The translations under genes and the position numbers were made by a program. Of a DNA stretch of 64,000 nucleotides, positions 1-10,359 are shown piece after piece; position 1 is the stretch's first letter, and the number at the start of each line of letters is the position of its first letter. This DNA is from Anthostomella pinea. Its lineage: Eukaryota > Ascomycota > Sordariomycetes > Xylariales > Xylariaceae. The notes beneath the pieces were generated by a model that had not been told where the DNA came from, did not search any database, and saw only the letters and a program-made list of their open reading frames with translations. The stretch spans positions 5,766,001 through 5,830,000 of the forward strand of contig CAUWAG010000010.1 of NCBI GenBank assembly GCA_963556695.1, read 5' to 3'.

Positions 1-15
1 CTACTGACCTCCTAA

Positions 16-1980
16 TCATAATCCTTGTCGAACTCCTCGTCCGTTCATCCGCCGGTCGAGTTCCCCGTCCGTTTGTTCGCCCTCGATATCGCCACTCACC
101 GCCTTCGGAATTCGTCGTCTCAACGCCTCCTTTGTGGAAATACCGCGTTCCATGCGTGCTCTTCTATCCCACGTCCTATTAATCCGAGCGGTATGTCCAT
201 CAGGGGTATTTGCGTCACCAGCAAAAGCTATGGCGTCGCGTTCCTCGTCGGAGCCGTACGCGCTCTCCTCAAGGTTGCCGAGCGCTGACTCTGGATCCGC
301 GCCGTATTCCAGGAGGACCGCCATCTTCTTGAACGAGGCCTTCCGAGTGCGTGCCGCCAGCACCAGCGGGGTGTTGCCGTCCGCGTCGCGCGCGTTGACG
401 TTTTCCGGCTGCTTGTCCAGCAGCAGACGCAGGATCTTGGGCGATGCGTGGTAGGCGGCGACGTGGAGAGGCGTTGCCCCGAGGTTCTGCATGTTATCTC
501 GGATCAAGACCGGCATGATCTCGTTGTAGTCAGATTCCTGGAGTACTCCTTGCCCAATGTTCTGGTCAATGAACATCCGAACGGTCTCTTCGTTATCCAA
601 GGGCACACCGCGACGGTACGAGTCTTTGACGCCACCCAGGGCTTCGTGGAAGCACCTGGTCAGAAATGCCGCGGGCAGCTCCGGATGCATGCGCAGGATC
701 AGCTTGGTTCAGTCGAGGAATATGTCGTCCCTCACCGAAAGCGACAGGCCACACGAGTCGGTGTGGCTAAAGACCCAGTTGTCCACAGGAACGCCTGCCT
801 CTATGATTCGGTAGGCAACTTCTGGGAGCTTGTGTTCTAGAGCCCATATGAGGACGGATCGGCGCTGAGTGTCCCGGATCTGCAGATTAGGGCCGTGGCT
901 GAGAAGGGTGTCTATAACGGCTTGGTTCTCTCGGCGCGTACATGCCCACATCAGGGGCGTGCTGTGCTGTAGCTGCTCACAGAGGGTATCGACGTGTGCG
1001 CCTTTTGCCAGTAGGCCTTGGACGATGGAGTTCATCCCAGTCAATGCAGCGAGGTGTAGGGGACAGACGACGGGATATTCGTCACTGATCGCTTCGTCAC
1101 TCTCCCAGTTTTCCGGGTCGTGGATGTCTATTGGTGGCTTTATGTATCTCGAGCAGTCGCAGCGCTCTAGCAGCCAGGACGCTACACCCTCGTGGCCGTT
1201 CAAAATGGCCAAGCCGAGGGCGTCGAGTACGAACGGGGCTTCCATGTTGCCGAAATGATAAAATTCAAGCACCTCTAGCTTAATAGTAGGAGACACGTGC
1301 GAAATCACTTTATAGAGTGGCTTCGTAGGGAGGCACAAATAGCCGGAAGCCACTGTCGATGAGGTCCCAGCATATTCGACGAGAAGCTGCACTATCTCGA
1401 GCGAGCCGCTGATAGCGGCCAAATGGATCGACTGGTGTAGGTTCTGTGGGTGCTGCAGACTGAGGTATCTCGGCCAGACAATTCTGGCAGCGTCGATTGC
1501 CTTTCGAGCAGTGCTGACAACACCCGCGGCCGCAGCCCACTGGAGGACTGATGCGGCGGGTATACGCGTGGGCAGCGGATCGGGGTAGCCTGCGAGCTCT
1601 CGCTCGTATCTCTCGTAATCCACGGAGTCTCCGTACATGTCTCGCAGCCCTTCCAAGTATTCGAGTGTGCTTTTTCTGCGTTTCTCGAGCTCCTCGCCGA
1701 ATTGCCAGTTGACTTCGTCGGGGAAGCAGCCACAGGAGGGCGTCGTGAATGGCCCTTCCCAGTACTCCGCGATTTCTTCGTTTTTGTCGTGGAACCATTT
1801 ATGTCGAAGCTGCCCTCCTTCCAATTGCGCCTTGTAGTGCAGTGCATCGGTGATGTAGAGTTGTGTCTCGAGCATCGCCCAAAGCATGTAGCACGTCCTT
1901 CCAAGGTTATAGACATCTTTAGGGTCGTGTAGATACTCGCTTGCTATTTTATACCAGACATCTGGTGGCAATCGAGTCAC
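16..1980 (-). CDS. F-box/ankyrin-repeat protein interrupted by an in-frame TGA
   Basis: The reading frame starts at 1980 with an F-box-like N-terminus (LPPDVWYKIASEYLHDPKDV), then ankyrin repeats (IHLAAISGSLEIVQLLVEY; CPLHLAALTGMNSIVQGLL; TPLMWACTRRENQAVIDTLL). It stops at TGA 711-709. Exactly the same frame continues at once as a further 230 codons with two more ankyrin repeats (TPLHVAAYHASPKILRLLL; DADGNTPLVLAARTRKASF) and a basic C-terminal tail ending at 16. F-box/ankyrin proteins of this kind usually act as substrate adaptors of SCF ubiquitin ligases; the substrate is unknown. The TGA could be a nonsense mutation (TGG or CGA to TGA). A GTGAGG...AAG segment of 33 bases would remove it in frame but is shorter than normal fungal introns. 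The annotation is one gene, probably inactivated or truncated to the 423-residue upstream part. Homology of both halves is clear; expression status is not. Confidence 0.6.
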
Positions 1981-2667
1981 CTGGTCCTAGTTCAGGCATC
2001 ATATAAGCATCAAGACTGCACTGAGTGGTTCCTTAAGGGCTGATGTTCGTACCTTTTGTTCGAAGAAAGTCTGAGATCTAGGGGACAGCCTCAAGTCAGA
2101 GATCAAGTCCGATAAAGGAGTCGCCTCACCCATGGTAATGTATTCGAAGCTTGCATTAACGTACCCAAGATGTGTTTTCTCTGGATTGTTCCAAGCCAGT
2201 AGGACGCATCACCATCAGATTCATAGAACTGAGGTCAATAAGGTTGCCATGTGTTCGACATGCTTCAAAGAGTACCCGACTCGTCTTCTTTGTCTGCCTA
2301 CATGTATTCCCGAAGCATCTGAAACGCTGTATTGAGGGGCCACCCAAGCTAACCGGTTACATCATATAACTCTTTGTTGATGAAAATGGCGCACGGAAAA
2401 GGAAGTCAAACAACTATTCGATCTTGAATTTCATCATACCGCCGTCATAAACTCATGGTTGTCATATTTCCTGACTGTTACTGGATTCATATGGCGGTGC
2501 TTATTTTCATGCCAGGAGTTTCGACAGGTGATTACTCTAGTCGATTGCAACTGGAATATCGCTTATTCGGAGTGATTATGCAAGTCCTTGTTTGAATTCA
2601 TTGTCTTCATTCCGCTGAGGTAGAATGAAACCCTCATGCCCTCACAACTACCTACGGTGTAGCAGGT
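1981..2667. other. Intergenic region, no gene seen
   Basis: This stretch lies between the F-box/ankyrin start and the sirtuin stop. Only short overlapping ORFs without recognisable motifs are present. It presumably holds the promoter of the F-box/ankyrin gene and the 3' end of the sirtuin gene. Confidence 0.5.
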
Positions 2668-3852
2668 CTACACCTCCCTCATCCACTCATCCCTCTGTCC
2701 AATAACAGGCTCAAGCAAAACCGGCACAACCGCCGCCGCATCCCCAACAAAAGTCCAGTCCTCAGGCCGCATACCCTTCGCATCAGCAGGATCCGTATTG
2801 ACGACCGCAACCCGAGCCCCCTTCTTACGTGCCTCCAGAGTATAACCTGCAGCCGGCCACACAGAGCTCGAAGTCCCAATGACCAGACACAAGTCTATAG
2901 GCTCCGGATCCGCGAATATCGCGTCGACCTCCTCGACCACGTCGGCCGGCAGGTTTTCCCCGAACCAGATGACGCGGGGACGCAGCAGGTTTTTCTTGCA
3001 CCGCGGGCACTGCGGCAGGTCCGCGGCAGCGATCCTGGGCTCGGGGATGATCTCTAGATCCGCGGGCGGCGGCAGCGTTACGCCATCGCGCCCAGACGCA
3101 GCCTCGGACGGCGGCTTGAGCGGCGCGACGTCGCGCTGCCGCGAATTCTTCTCTTGGTACTGCTCGCCCATGATCTGGCGGTTCTTGCGGGCAATTCCCT
3201 CTAGCAGCCCCATGCTGGCTTTGGGCATCAGTTTCGATTCGACGGGTCCTGGCTTCCCAAGCCCCCTTTTGATGTCTTCCTCGTCCATCGCCAGTGCCGG
3301 CACGACCGGGTTTGTCAGGTTGCCGTACTCGACGTAGCCACAGCCGCCGGCGTCCCAGCAGCGCAGGTCAAGTAGGCAGCCGTGGAGCTGTTTGAGGCAC
3401 TCTGCTGGGTGGTCGGCTCGGGCGCTGAGACCGTCGATGTTCTGCGTGAGCATCACAAAGCCGAGATTGTCGCCAGCTTCCTCATTCCCATTTCCGTCCA
3501 CTCCCGCGTTTCCTTCCCCATGCGTTCCCATGCGTTTCGCCAGCTCCGCCAGCGCGAAATGTGCAGCGTTAGGTTTCGCAGAAAGTACCAGGTGCCGCCA
3601 ATACGTATTGAACTGCCACACAAGGCCAGGGTCGCGTATGAAAGAGACGGGCGACGCGATCATGGTCACGTCGTGGTTGCGCCAGAGTCCACCTGCGCCC
3701 CGGTAGGTAGGGAGGCCAGACGCTGCTGACAGGCCGGCGCCGATGACTGCTATAACGCGACGCGCAGAGCGCAGGGATGCGTGGAAGTCTGCTACTGCTG
3801 CTGGGTCGAGGTCGACTGAGGGGTCCTCTGTCGGTGATCTTGGTTGCGCCAT
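2668..3852 (-). CDS. Sirtuin (Sir2 family), SIRT5-like NAD-dependent protein deacylase
   Basis: Intronless, 394 residues. Sirtuins remove acyl groups from lysine using NAD+. The Rossmann signature GAGLSAASGLPTYRGAGGLW lies at residues 38-57, the NAD-binding QNID at 137-140 and the catalytic His in LHG at 157. Two zinc Cys are at 165 and 171, two more in CPRC at 282 and 285. WFGENLP and the GTSSSVWPA loop follow. The order and motifs match the prokaryote-like class III (SIRT5/CobB) group. Two oddities are visible. About 110 residues separate the two zinc Cys pairs, where a few tens are usual. The Tyr-x-x-Arg pair that gives human SIRT5 its succinyl/malonyl preference aligns to Asn82 and Trp85, so ordinary deacetylation or another acyl preference is more likely. 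ATG 3852 is the first in-frame start and fits the usual short N-terminus. Confidence 0.9.
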   Translation of the reverse strand: MAQPRSPTEDPSVDLDPAAVADFHASLRSARRVIAVIGAGLSAASGLPTYRGAGGLWRNHDVTMIASPVSFIRDPGLVWQFNTYWRHLVLSAKPNAAHFALAELAKRMGTHGEGNAGVDGNGNEEAGDNLGFVMLTQNIDGLSARADHPAECLKQLHGCLLDLRCWDAGGCGYVEYGNLTNPVVPALAMDEEDIKRGLGKPGPVESKLMPKASMGLLEGIARKNRQIMGEQYQEKNSRQRDVAPLKPPSEAASGRDGVTLPPPADLEIIPEPRIAAADLPQCPRCKKNLLRPRVIWFGENLPADVVEEVDAIFADPEPIDLCLVIGTSSSVWPAAGYTLEARKKGARVAVVNTDPADAKGMRPEDWTFVGDAAAVVPVLLEPVIGQRDEWMREV

Positions 3853-4283
3853 GCTGGCTTGTAGATGATCTTACGTCTCCCTACCTACGCAGTTTGCGAG
3901 ACCACCAATTGACCAGCAAACGTGGTAATTGTTTCACTCTACTCGGTGTGATTGTTTTTGTTTACTTCGGGTCATCCCCACCTACCTAAGTCTTACATGC
4001 AGATGAAACTGCTGCCTATTGGCTGCTCCCGACTGGTTGCAGCTCATGGATCTTCAGCCCAGCGGATCCGAGGATCCTCCCGGCGACGAGTCACTCGGGT
4101 GAGAGATCCTTGGGTTGGCGAGATCGTGTATATAGCACCTAGACAGATACGTCCACATGGAGTATAGAAATGTATAAAAGCTTGGCATCCCATCGCAGCT
4201 CAACATGTCGAATAAGGATCACAAAGAGCAACTTCAACACGCCAACTCTATTGCAAGCTCCAGTCCTTACAATTCCGCTTGAT
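3853..4283. other. Intergenic region upstream of the sirtuin
   Basis: This is 431 bases of presumed sirtuin promoter and 5' flank. No gene or clear repeat is seen. Confidence 0.4.
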
Positions 4284-4565
4284 ATGACTTCCTTAGACGA
4301 TCTGCTCGAGTTCGTCGTCAACGACGGCACCGCCCCCGGCATCGTGGTCCTCGCCAAAGACAAAATTGGCAAGCCCGTCCTATCAACCAGCGAACCAAAC
4401 CACGAACCAGGCCCCCTATCTCCACTCTACCTTCTTACCCCTTTCCAGACCACCTCAATTACACCAAACCCTTCTTGCGCGCCAACGGCACTTCCTACAC
4501 CCCAGAAACCATGACGGAACTTACCCTTCTTGACCAAACTCGACACCTCCATCGCCGGCCTGTAG
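4284..4565 (+). pseudogene. N-terminal relic of a LovD-like beta-lactamase/transesterase gene
   Basis: From ATG 4284 the frame reads MTSLDDLLEFVVNDGTAPGI then VVLAKDKIGKP, which resembles the start of fungal class C beta-lactamase-fold transesterases and esterases (LovD-like; typically about 400 residues). The frame then drifts. About 50 codons later a different frame reads NYTKPFLRANGTSYTPETMT, and a further shift gives TKLDTSIAGL, matching the region around the SxxK active-site motif (here TKL, so the motif is not intact), followed by a stop. Nothing of the remaining catalytic domain follows; a tRNA gene begins 55 bases on. The piece is therefore a short, frameshifted, truncated remnant. 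The identification rests on my recollection of LovD-family N-termini. Confidence 0.5.
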
Positions 4566-4619
4566 GTGATGTGGTTGTTGTAGCATTTTACGCGTAGCGT
4601 CGTCCACCAAAAAGAAAAC

Positions 4620-4706
4620 TCCGAATCGGGGAATCGAACCCCGGGCTCCACGGAACAGTCATTAGGTAATGAGAGCGTGAAATGTTAACCCCTACACCAA
4701 TTCGGA
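4620..4706 (-). tRNA. tRNA-Glu (anticodon CTC) with a 16-base intron
   Basis: On the minus strand the acceptor arms TCCGAAT and ATTCGGA pair perfectly. The T-arm has GGTTCGATTCC. The anticodon stem TCACG/CGTGG carries the loop CTCTCA-C, anticodon CTC. A 16-base insertion (TTACCTAATGACTGTT) sits directly 3' of the base after the anticodon, the standard position of nuclear tRNA introns. Without it the molecule is 71 bases, as expected before CCA addition. Confidence 0.92.
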
Positions 4707-5040
4707 TTGCTGTACATGTGTTGCCTCAACTGATTGCAATTTCGGCTTAAAGGCAAGGCACCATGCTGTCTTCGGGACTTGGGCACACGCAACCATTATG
4801 TGATGGCTTGGAAAGTAAACTGAGTAGCTTCTAGGAATCGTGAAAGCGTCCCGGCAGCTATCATGCGAGTAAGCCAAGGCACAAGTAAGTGATTGATACA
4901 TGTCAAGTCGAAAAATGAGCATCAGCTCGAAAGTAACGAAAGTGAATATTTTATTGATCCTAATTTCCGTACGCTAATCACAGTTGTTGCATATGCCCAA
5001 ACCGCATACACCTTACTCCCAAACCACGGTAGAAAGACGC
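4707..5040. other. Intergenic region between tRNA-Glu and the MFS gene
   Basis: No gene is seen. The part next to 5041 is the 3' flank of the transporter gene. Confidence 0.4.
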
Positions 5041-6708
5041 TCAGTACACCAGAGCACGCTTAGACCGAGCTCTTAACTGGGGGCCAAACTTGAACATGAC
5101 AAAAGCGATCATACTCAAGCCCGTAGCGACAAGGGCCAGAAGGAGACCCGCATACTGGCTGCCGAGGTTGTGGAAGAAGGCGCTGGCGAAAAGGGGCGAG
5201 ACGGCACCGAGCATGTTCCGCACAAGTCCCTGACCAGCAATCGCCGACGACGCGCTCTGCCCGTAGCAGTCGGCCGTGTAGCTGTAGGTGGCCTCGAAGA
5301 CGAAGAAGATGCCGACGGCGATGAGCACGAGGCCGATGCAGGGGCCGATCCAGTGCACGAAGGCGTACTGCGTAAAGCTGTAGATGAACAGGCCGATCGG
5401 CAGCCACACGGCGCCGAACATGGCGCCGTAGAGACGATGTTCGGGGGTCGCCTTGACGTCCGAGTTCTCGATCTGGTTGTACTTGCGCATCTGGAGGTGG
5501 TGCGCGGCCCAGCCGATGGTGGTGCCGATGCAGAGACCGATGTACGGCAGGCCGGCGACGCCCTCGGACCAGCCGCGCTTCTCCTGGAAGGTGATGGGGA
5601 TGGCGCTGAGGAAGAGGAAGGTGACGAACCAGGCGAACCCGATCCACAGGCCGAAGGCGAGGACGACGGGCTCGGTGGCCAGCATGCGGATGGCCTTTAC
5701 GGACGAGACCTTGAGCATGTCCTTGGGGGATTTGGTGTCGAGGTCGTCCGGGCCGGCATAGCGGTCGTCGCCGGTGGCCTTCTTGAGCTGCTTCGCGCGC
5801 TTGTGCAGACGGGCTCCGCCGCGAGTCTCGGGGAAGAAGATGAAGACGCAGAGCAGCAGGGGGATGTTGGCCAGTCCCTGGATACCCTCGATCCATCGCC
5901 AGCCAATGGTTTCGTCGATGAAGCCGGCGTATATAGGTGCTCCGACCGTTCCGAGAATGGCCACATATGTGAACATCGCCATCGGGGGGCCGCGCAGGTG
6001 TGGTTCGTACATGTCGTCGAAGGTACCGCCGACAAGGATGGTTCCGACGCAGCCGCAGAGACCCAAGAGCAGCCGCAGGATGACGATTGTCTCGATGTTC
6101 CGGCCGAGTGCCAGGCCGATGAAGAGAAGCGTGAAGCAGAGGTAGCCTCCGGCGTAGACGATCTTCCGACCGACCAGCTCGCAGAAAGGCGCAAGAAACA
6201 GGGGAGCGATAGCGCAGGCGGCGTTGAAGGTGAAGAGGCCGAGCTGGCCGTAAAGCTGCGGGACACCAAACTCTGTAGTCATGCTGCCGATACCAGAACT
6301 GTATGCTGTCGTCGCCAATCCTATAAACAGGGTCATCATGTTCAACATGGCACAAACGAAGATCTTCTTGCCTGCTGGCCAGTTGAATGGATTCTCGCAG
6401 TCGCCCTCGGCGAAGTGCAGGACGATGTAGTCCTGGCCATCCTTGTGGACCATCTCGGTGAGAGTCAAGGGGACGTCGGTGTCGTCGATGGTCTTGAGGA
6501 GTCCATGGTCCTGGTGTAGGTTGGACTCCTGGTTGATCTGGATGAACCGCCCACCAACTACTCGACCGAGCTTCTCGTTGCCCTTCTCAGCGTGCTGTGT
6601 AGTGAGGACCTCCGACTGAGCATCAGGAGTGACCGCGGTGGGTGTGTCGATGTCGGTCATGTTGCCTTTGCTACTGCTCCAAACGCTGTTAGGCCTCGAG
6701 GTCGCCAT
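5041..6708 (-). CDS. MFS transporter, DHA1 (drug/polyamine:H+ antiporter-like)
   Basis: Intronless, 555 residues. A hydrophilic N-terminal tail of about 105 residues carries the ENPFNW motif that precedes TM1 in fungal DHA1 proteins. About twelve hydrophobic segments follow. After TM2 comes a conserved loop (ELVGRKIVYAGGYL, the GRK/R loop motif), and a polar central loop (about residues 290-345) separates the two six-helix halves. Closest recognisable types are the fungal polyamine/bicyclomycin-resistance-like exporters of the plasma membrane. The substrate cannot be read from sequence. It lies about 17 kb from the PKS locus with core genes in between, so I do not place it in that cluster. 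ATG 6708 is the first start and gives a normal family length. Confidence 0.9.
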   Translation of the reverse strand: MATSRPNSVWSSSKGNMTDIDTPTAVTPDAQSEVLTTQHAEKGNEKLGRVVGGRFIQINQESNLHQDHGLLKTIDDTDVPLTLTEMVHKDGQDYIVLHFAEGDCENPFNWPAGKKIFVCAMLNMMTLFIGLATTAYSSGIGSMTTEFGVPQLYGQLGLFTFNAACAIAPLFLAPFCELVGRKIVYAGGYLCFTLLFIGLALGRNIETIVILRLLLGLCGCVGTILVGGTFDDMYEPHLRGPPMAMFTYVAILGTVGAPIYAGFIDETIGWRWIEGIQGLANIPLLLCVFIFFPETRGGARLHKRAKQLKKATGDDRYAGPDDLDTKSPKDMLKVSSVKAIRMLATEPVVLAFGLWIGFAWFVTFLFLSAIPITFQEKRGWSEGVAGLPYIGLCIGTTIGWAAHHLQMRKYNQIENSDVKATPEHRLYGAMFGAVWLPIGLFIYSFTQYAFVHWIGPCIGLVLIAVGIFFVFEATYSYTADCYGQSASSAIAGQGLVRNMLGAVSPLFASAFFHNLGSQYAGLLLALVATGLSMIAFVMFKFGPQLRARSKRALVY

Positions 6709-9061
6709 GGTGTCTGTCGATGGTGCTGTACCGCCAGGAAGAATGGCTTAGAAGTCAGGCACGGATTCTCGGGTAGAGAAGAAAGCAGACCGGGTGCACA
6801 TTTTGTCTGCTCGCCCCGATGCTGACCGACGGCGCATTTTCCCGAGCCGCGCAGACACTACGTAGCCGTGCGAGGCCTTGGTAGCGTTGCCCACCATTGC
6901 ACCTGTGTCGACAGTGGACCGCCCTCCTTCACGGTCCACCATATCACCGTGATCTCGCCGCGGCTGATTGAAGGAGGCGCTCGCCCCGACCCCGAGACAT
7001 TTGCGGGTTGTCGGCATGCTGCATACCCGCAATGGACTGGGCAGTATTCTGTTCGTTCTTCGCCCCGATATACCTCATCGGCGCAGGACACTGATAAGAT
7101 GGAAACGACCCTCTTCTCTTCGAGATTGTCTGATGGTGGAGGGCTTCACAGAGCCATGAAGTCAACGCCGTGAGGAGAATAGAAGCTTCAAAAGCGGGCC
7201 GCTTTTAGAGCCTCAACAGCATGGTACTGTACATGTATGGAAGTGGTCCCCTATACCCACATGGGCCGGATCAACTACCCGTAGCTCCCCTTCGCTCGCC
7301 TGCGCGCAACCAGATCGTCTTATTCTTATCGTTTTCGATGGGTCCCAGAGGTGACCGCACTCCTTCTTCTGGTGGGAATCACCGGAATTGTACCGTCACC
7401 AAACCTGCGTGCGTCTCGACCTAACATCTGCCTAGATCGGCCGGGTTACACGTGGCGGTGTATTCACCACAGCACCATCCGATTCATGATTTTTAATGCG
7501 ACGTACTAATAAGTTAGTGGCCCAGCCCGCTGGCCGGGCTGGTTTGATGAAGATTCTTCAAAGTCCGAAATTGCTAAAGGGCCTCGACGTCATAGTCCCA
7601 GTGTGTTGGGACTGTTTTCTTTCTTTCTCGTAAGGTTCGGTGATGACGTCTGTTTCCTGTATCACGCAACATCGGAGACTGACAAATATCAGATCTTTCG
7701 AAACCATGTCGGAAGGGAACGGGAATAAGAAGCAGCCATTACATTACCTCGGACTAGCCTCAACGCGAGTTTTTCGAGAAACATCGTCTAGAGGCGGCTT
7801 ACCCATCTCTGCTTACTCACGCCATCTTGGCCGCTACGTCCCAGCAGCGTGAGGTCTCGGGAGCTCCGTATAAGAATGCCTTAGGTCGCGTCTAAAACCA
7901 TCGCCATTGACTCGTCCCGTTCTCCTTCAGAGCTAAAGCAATCAAGTCAAGGTCGTCTCGGCAACACCAGCCGCGCAGCCGCGGGAATCACCCAGTGTAT
8001 CACTGTCGTTGAGATTTACAATCTTCAGACTGCGTCTCGGTAGTTCTCATCCATACCTATACGCAGCAGACTCATCCGTTCCGCACTTCTCGGGACCCCC
8101 GTGTATCTGCGACCAGGTTGTCACTCGCTCACCTGCACAAATCAGTACTGCTATGTACGTGCGTTGAGACCCACGTTGCAGCTCTTGAAATCTCACGAGC
8201 TGCTAGACACTCCGGATCCTCGCCTTGTCGACGGTGGGACCGGGGCATGTCATACATTCCCGATCTTCAGAACAAGGTCTGCGATCTTTCGCAAGCATGT
8301 GTGAAATTCGGTAAACTGTAAACCTCTATGGGCACTGCAATAATCGAGTCTGCACATCATGCACTGAGGGTATGACGGCCTATGTAATACTTCTGAGAAC
8401 TTCCAAGCACGAAGCAGGCGTGTACAGTTGCGCTGATATCATCTTGCTTCGTGAGATGGTATGCACGGATATTCGATTTCCACAAGCGAACGATAAAGCT
8501 GAGGAGAGAGACTGCATCTTTTGAACCGGCACAACCCATGAAACTGAAGAGAAGTACTGTTCGAAATCAAGAAAGCCAAGGCTACTGGACCCGGAGGCTT
8601 ATGTGTGCCGACAATGCCAATCACAGTCATACTGATTGACCTCCAAGATCTTGCAGTACTCGCCGTCAGGGCAGTTCTCGCTAGCACAGCTGGACTGCCT
8701 GCCTGTCCTCGAGCACATTCCGAGCAGCACGAGGCTTCAAAAACCCAGTCAGAGGCAGGAAGACCGGATGGGGTGGGGCGACGATCGTGCTGGCTGTACC
8801 GAAGTCAGGGCTGAGTTCCGAAGCTTGTGGACGGCACTCGAGCAGTCAACTTCACGATCGGGGTCCAACATCCTTACAATTGGTTGGTCATGCAGCCCCG
8901 TGCGAACCAAAGGATGCTTCGAAGTAATAGCAAAATTGTTGAAAGGAACGCGGGTTGTGGGTTGGGTGAATTGAGCTGCGCGGTACGTGACCAATCCCGA
9001 TTTCGAGCCCTCCGTCCACATCGGCCACGAAGTATTCACAAGCCACGCAGCACATAACTTC
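6709..9061. other. Long intergenic region, no gene seen
   Basis: About 2.35 kb of mixed-composition DNA. ORFs are all under about 115 codons, overlap on both strands and lack recognisable motifs. The first few hundred bases are the likely MFS promoter. Confidence 0.45.
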
Positions 9062-10359
9062 CTAGACACCGTCACCAGTGTCGCTCTTCTCCTTCTCATC
9101 CGTACCAGCGGGAACCCGTGAAACCGATGAAGCCCGTTCTAGACCTGTCTCGACAGTAGCAGCAGGAGACGCGGCTCGCCAAGGGCGTAGCAGCATCCCC
9201 AAGTCCATTCCTCCTTTCCAGAGCTGTAATATGTATAGCAGCAACCATTCCACTAGGTAAATCGCAGTCGAAAGACCCTCGGCAACAGTCATGATGCCCC
9301 ACGGCTCACATTGCCGTACATGCCTGGACGTTATGTACTGGCCTGACAATGCGCCAATAGCAGAGCAAGTCAGTAGCCAAAGGCCGCCACTCTCTCTGTC
9401 AAGTAATGGAGCGAGGTAATGTTTGATAATGTACCACTGGGAAAGGCGCAAGGCCAGTGCAGAGATACGGCGATGAGCAGAGTGATAAGATCACGAATCC
9501 GGAGGGTGACGTACGGAGGCCAGATTTGGCGGTTCAAGATTGGAAACCTGGTCGTCAAGTAGCGACAGGGTGCGTGCAGGCAAGTTGTTGCAGGCAAGAC
9601 GGTTGTCACAGCGGGAGAGGCGGCGGCAGCCCCGGCCAGGATTGGAGGCCAGGCTATCGTCACCACTGTTTCCGTCTCAACGTGTTGACATTCTGCGTCT
9701 GCGCAATCTGGGACATCCTCGCAGAACGTGTCGAGGGCGTTTTGTCGCCTGGGTCCTCGCAGTTATTCGCCCAGTATATGGCTTCTTCGGTGATGATAGC
9801 GGGGACTCTGTCGAACGGGTAGCATAGGTGGGCTTTCGAAGTATACCCGAGCCTGGTTGATACTATATGGCCGAGGCTCACCAGAATGTGGGAGACACAT
9901 TCAGATGGCGATGTGGCCCAGGGCCCAAGAAGAAGGTTGATTCGGTTCATTGTTGGCGTCTGTGGTATGTCCGCCAATGATCTGTTGGTCGCTGCGATCC
10001 GTATCGAGAAGTCGGGCTTCGTGTCTCGCGCAGAACTCTCCGAGCAGTGCTTCAGCTTTCTGATGGTGGTTGTCGTTGGGGTCGCAGCCCCGGAGGGCTT
10101 GGGGCAGGTTCGTCGACTTCTCCAGAAGTCTTTCTGATGCCTGTTGCAACATGCCCACCGTACACAGGCGATGCGCAACGAGACCTTGACGCGAGCCCAG
10201 CACATAGAAGAGGTCCTGGAGAAGGGCATGAGCGCATGGATGCTGCCTCTCCCACGTCGGATGTTGAGCAAGATCGGCATGGGCAGTAACATTAAAGGTA
10301 GGTGATGCGATTGCCACTGGCAGCCCAGCCGTGTAGAAAAGGAGCCCTTTGAGAAGCAT
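9062..10359 (-). pseudogene. Possible decayed or multi-exon gene for a signal-peptide/membrane protein
   Basis: I do not recognise a family. From ATG 10359 a frame opens with a plausible signal peptide (MLLKGLLFYTAGLPVAIAS) and runs 152 codons with several Cys and His residues. Further downstream, in other frames, hydrophobic stretches look like real transmembrane helices: RIRDLITLLIAVSLH near 9490-9450, and GLWLLTCSAIGALSGQYI and AIYLVEWLLLYILQLW within 9062-9451. The junction between LIAVSLH and LALRLSQWYIIKHYL looks like a single-base frame change rather than an intron, and other frame changes lie between 9660 and 9900. This may be one gene broken by indels, or two adjacent fragments. Only the hydrophobic pattern and continuity across frames support it. 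Confidence 0.3.

Noticed and set aside
4170..4514. Intact 114-codon gene upstream of the tRNA
   Set aside because: Only the part from 4284 resembles a LovD-like N-terminus, and the frame departs from that homology after about 40 codons; it is a relic.
5060..6355. 431-codon minus-strand ORF overlapping the MFS transporter
   Set aside because: It is an alternative frame of the same gene, rich in Arg, His and Pro, with no membrane helices or motifs.
5170..6519. 449-codon plus-strand ORF opposite the MFS transporter
   Set aside because: It is the antisense shadow of a GC-rich transporter gene. It is Asp/Glu/Gly/Ala-rich without domains, whereas the minus strand encodes a clear MFS protein.
5041..6708. 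MFS transporter as exporter of the PKS product
   Set aside because: It is about 17 kb from the cluster, with the unrelated PFF1 and BBP core genes between. Nothing in its sequence or promoter links it.
8749..9099. 116-codon minus-strand ORF
   Set aside because: No motif, signal peptide or continuing exon; the length is within chance expectation for this composition.
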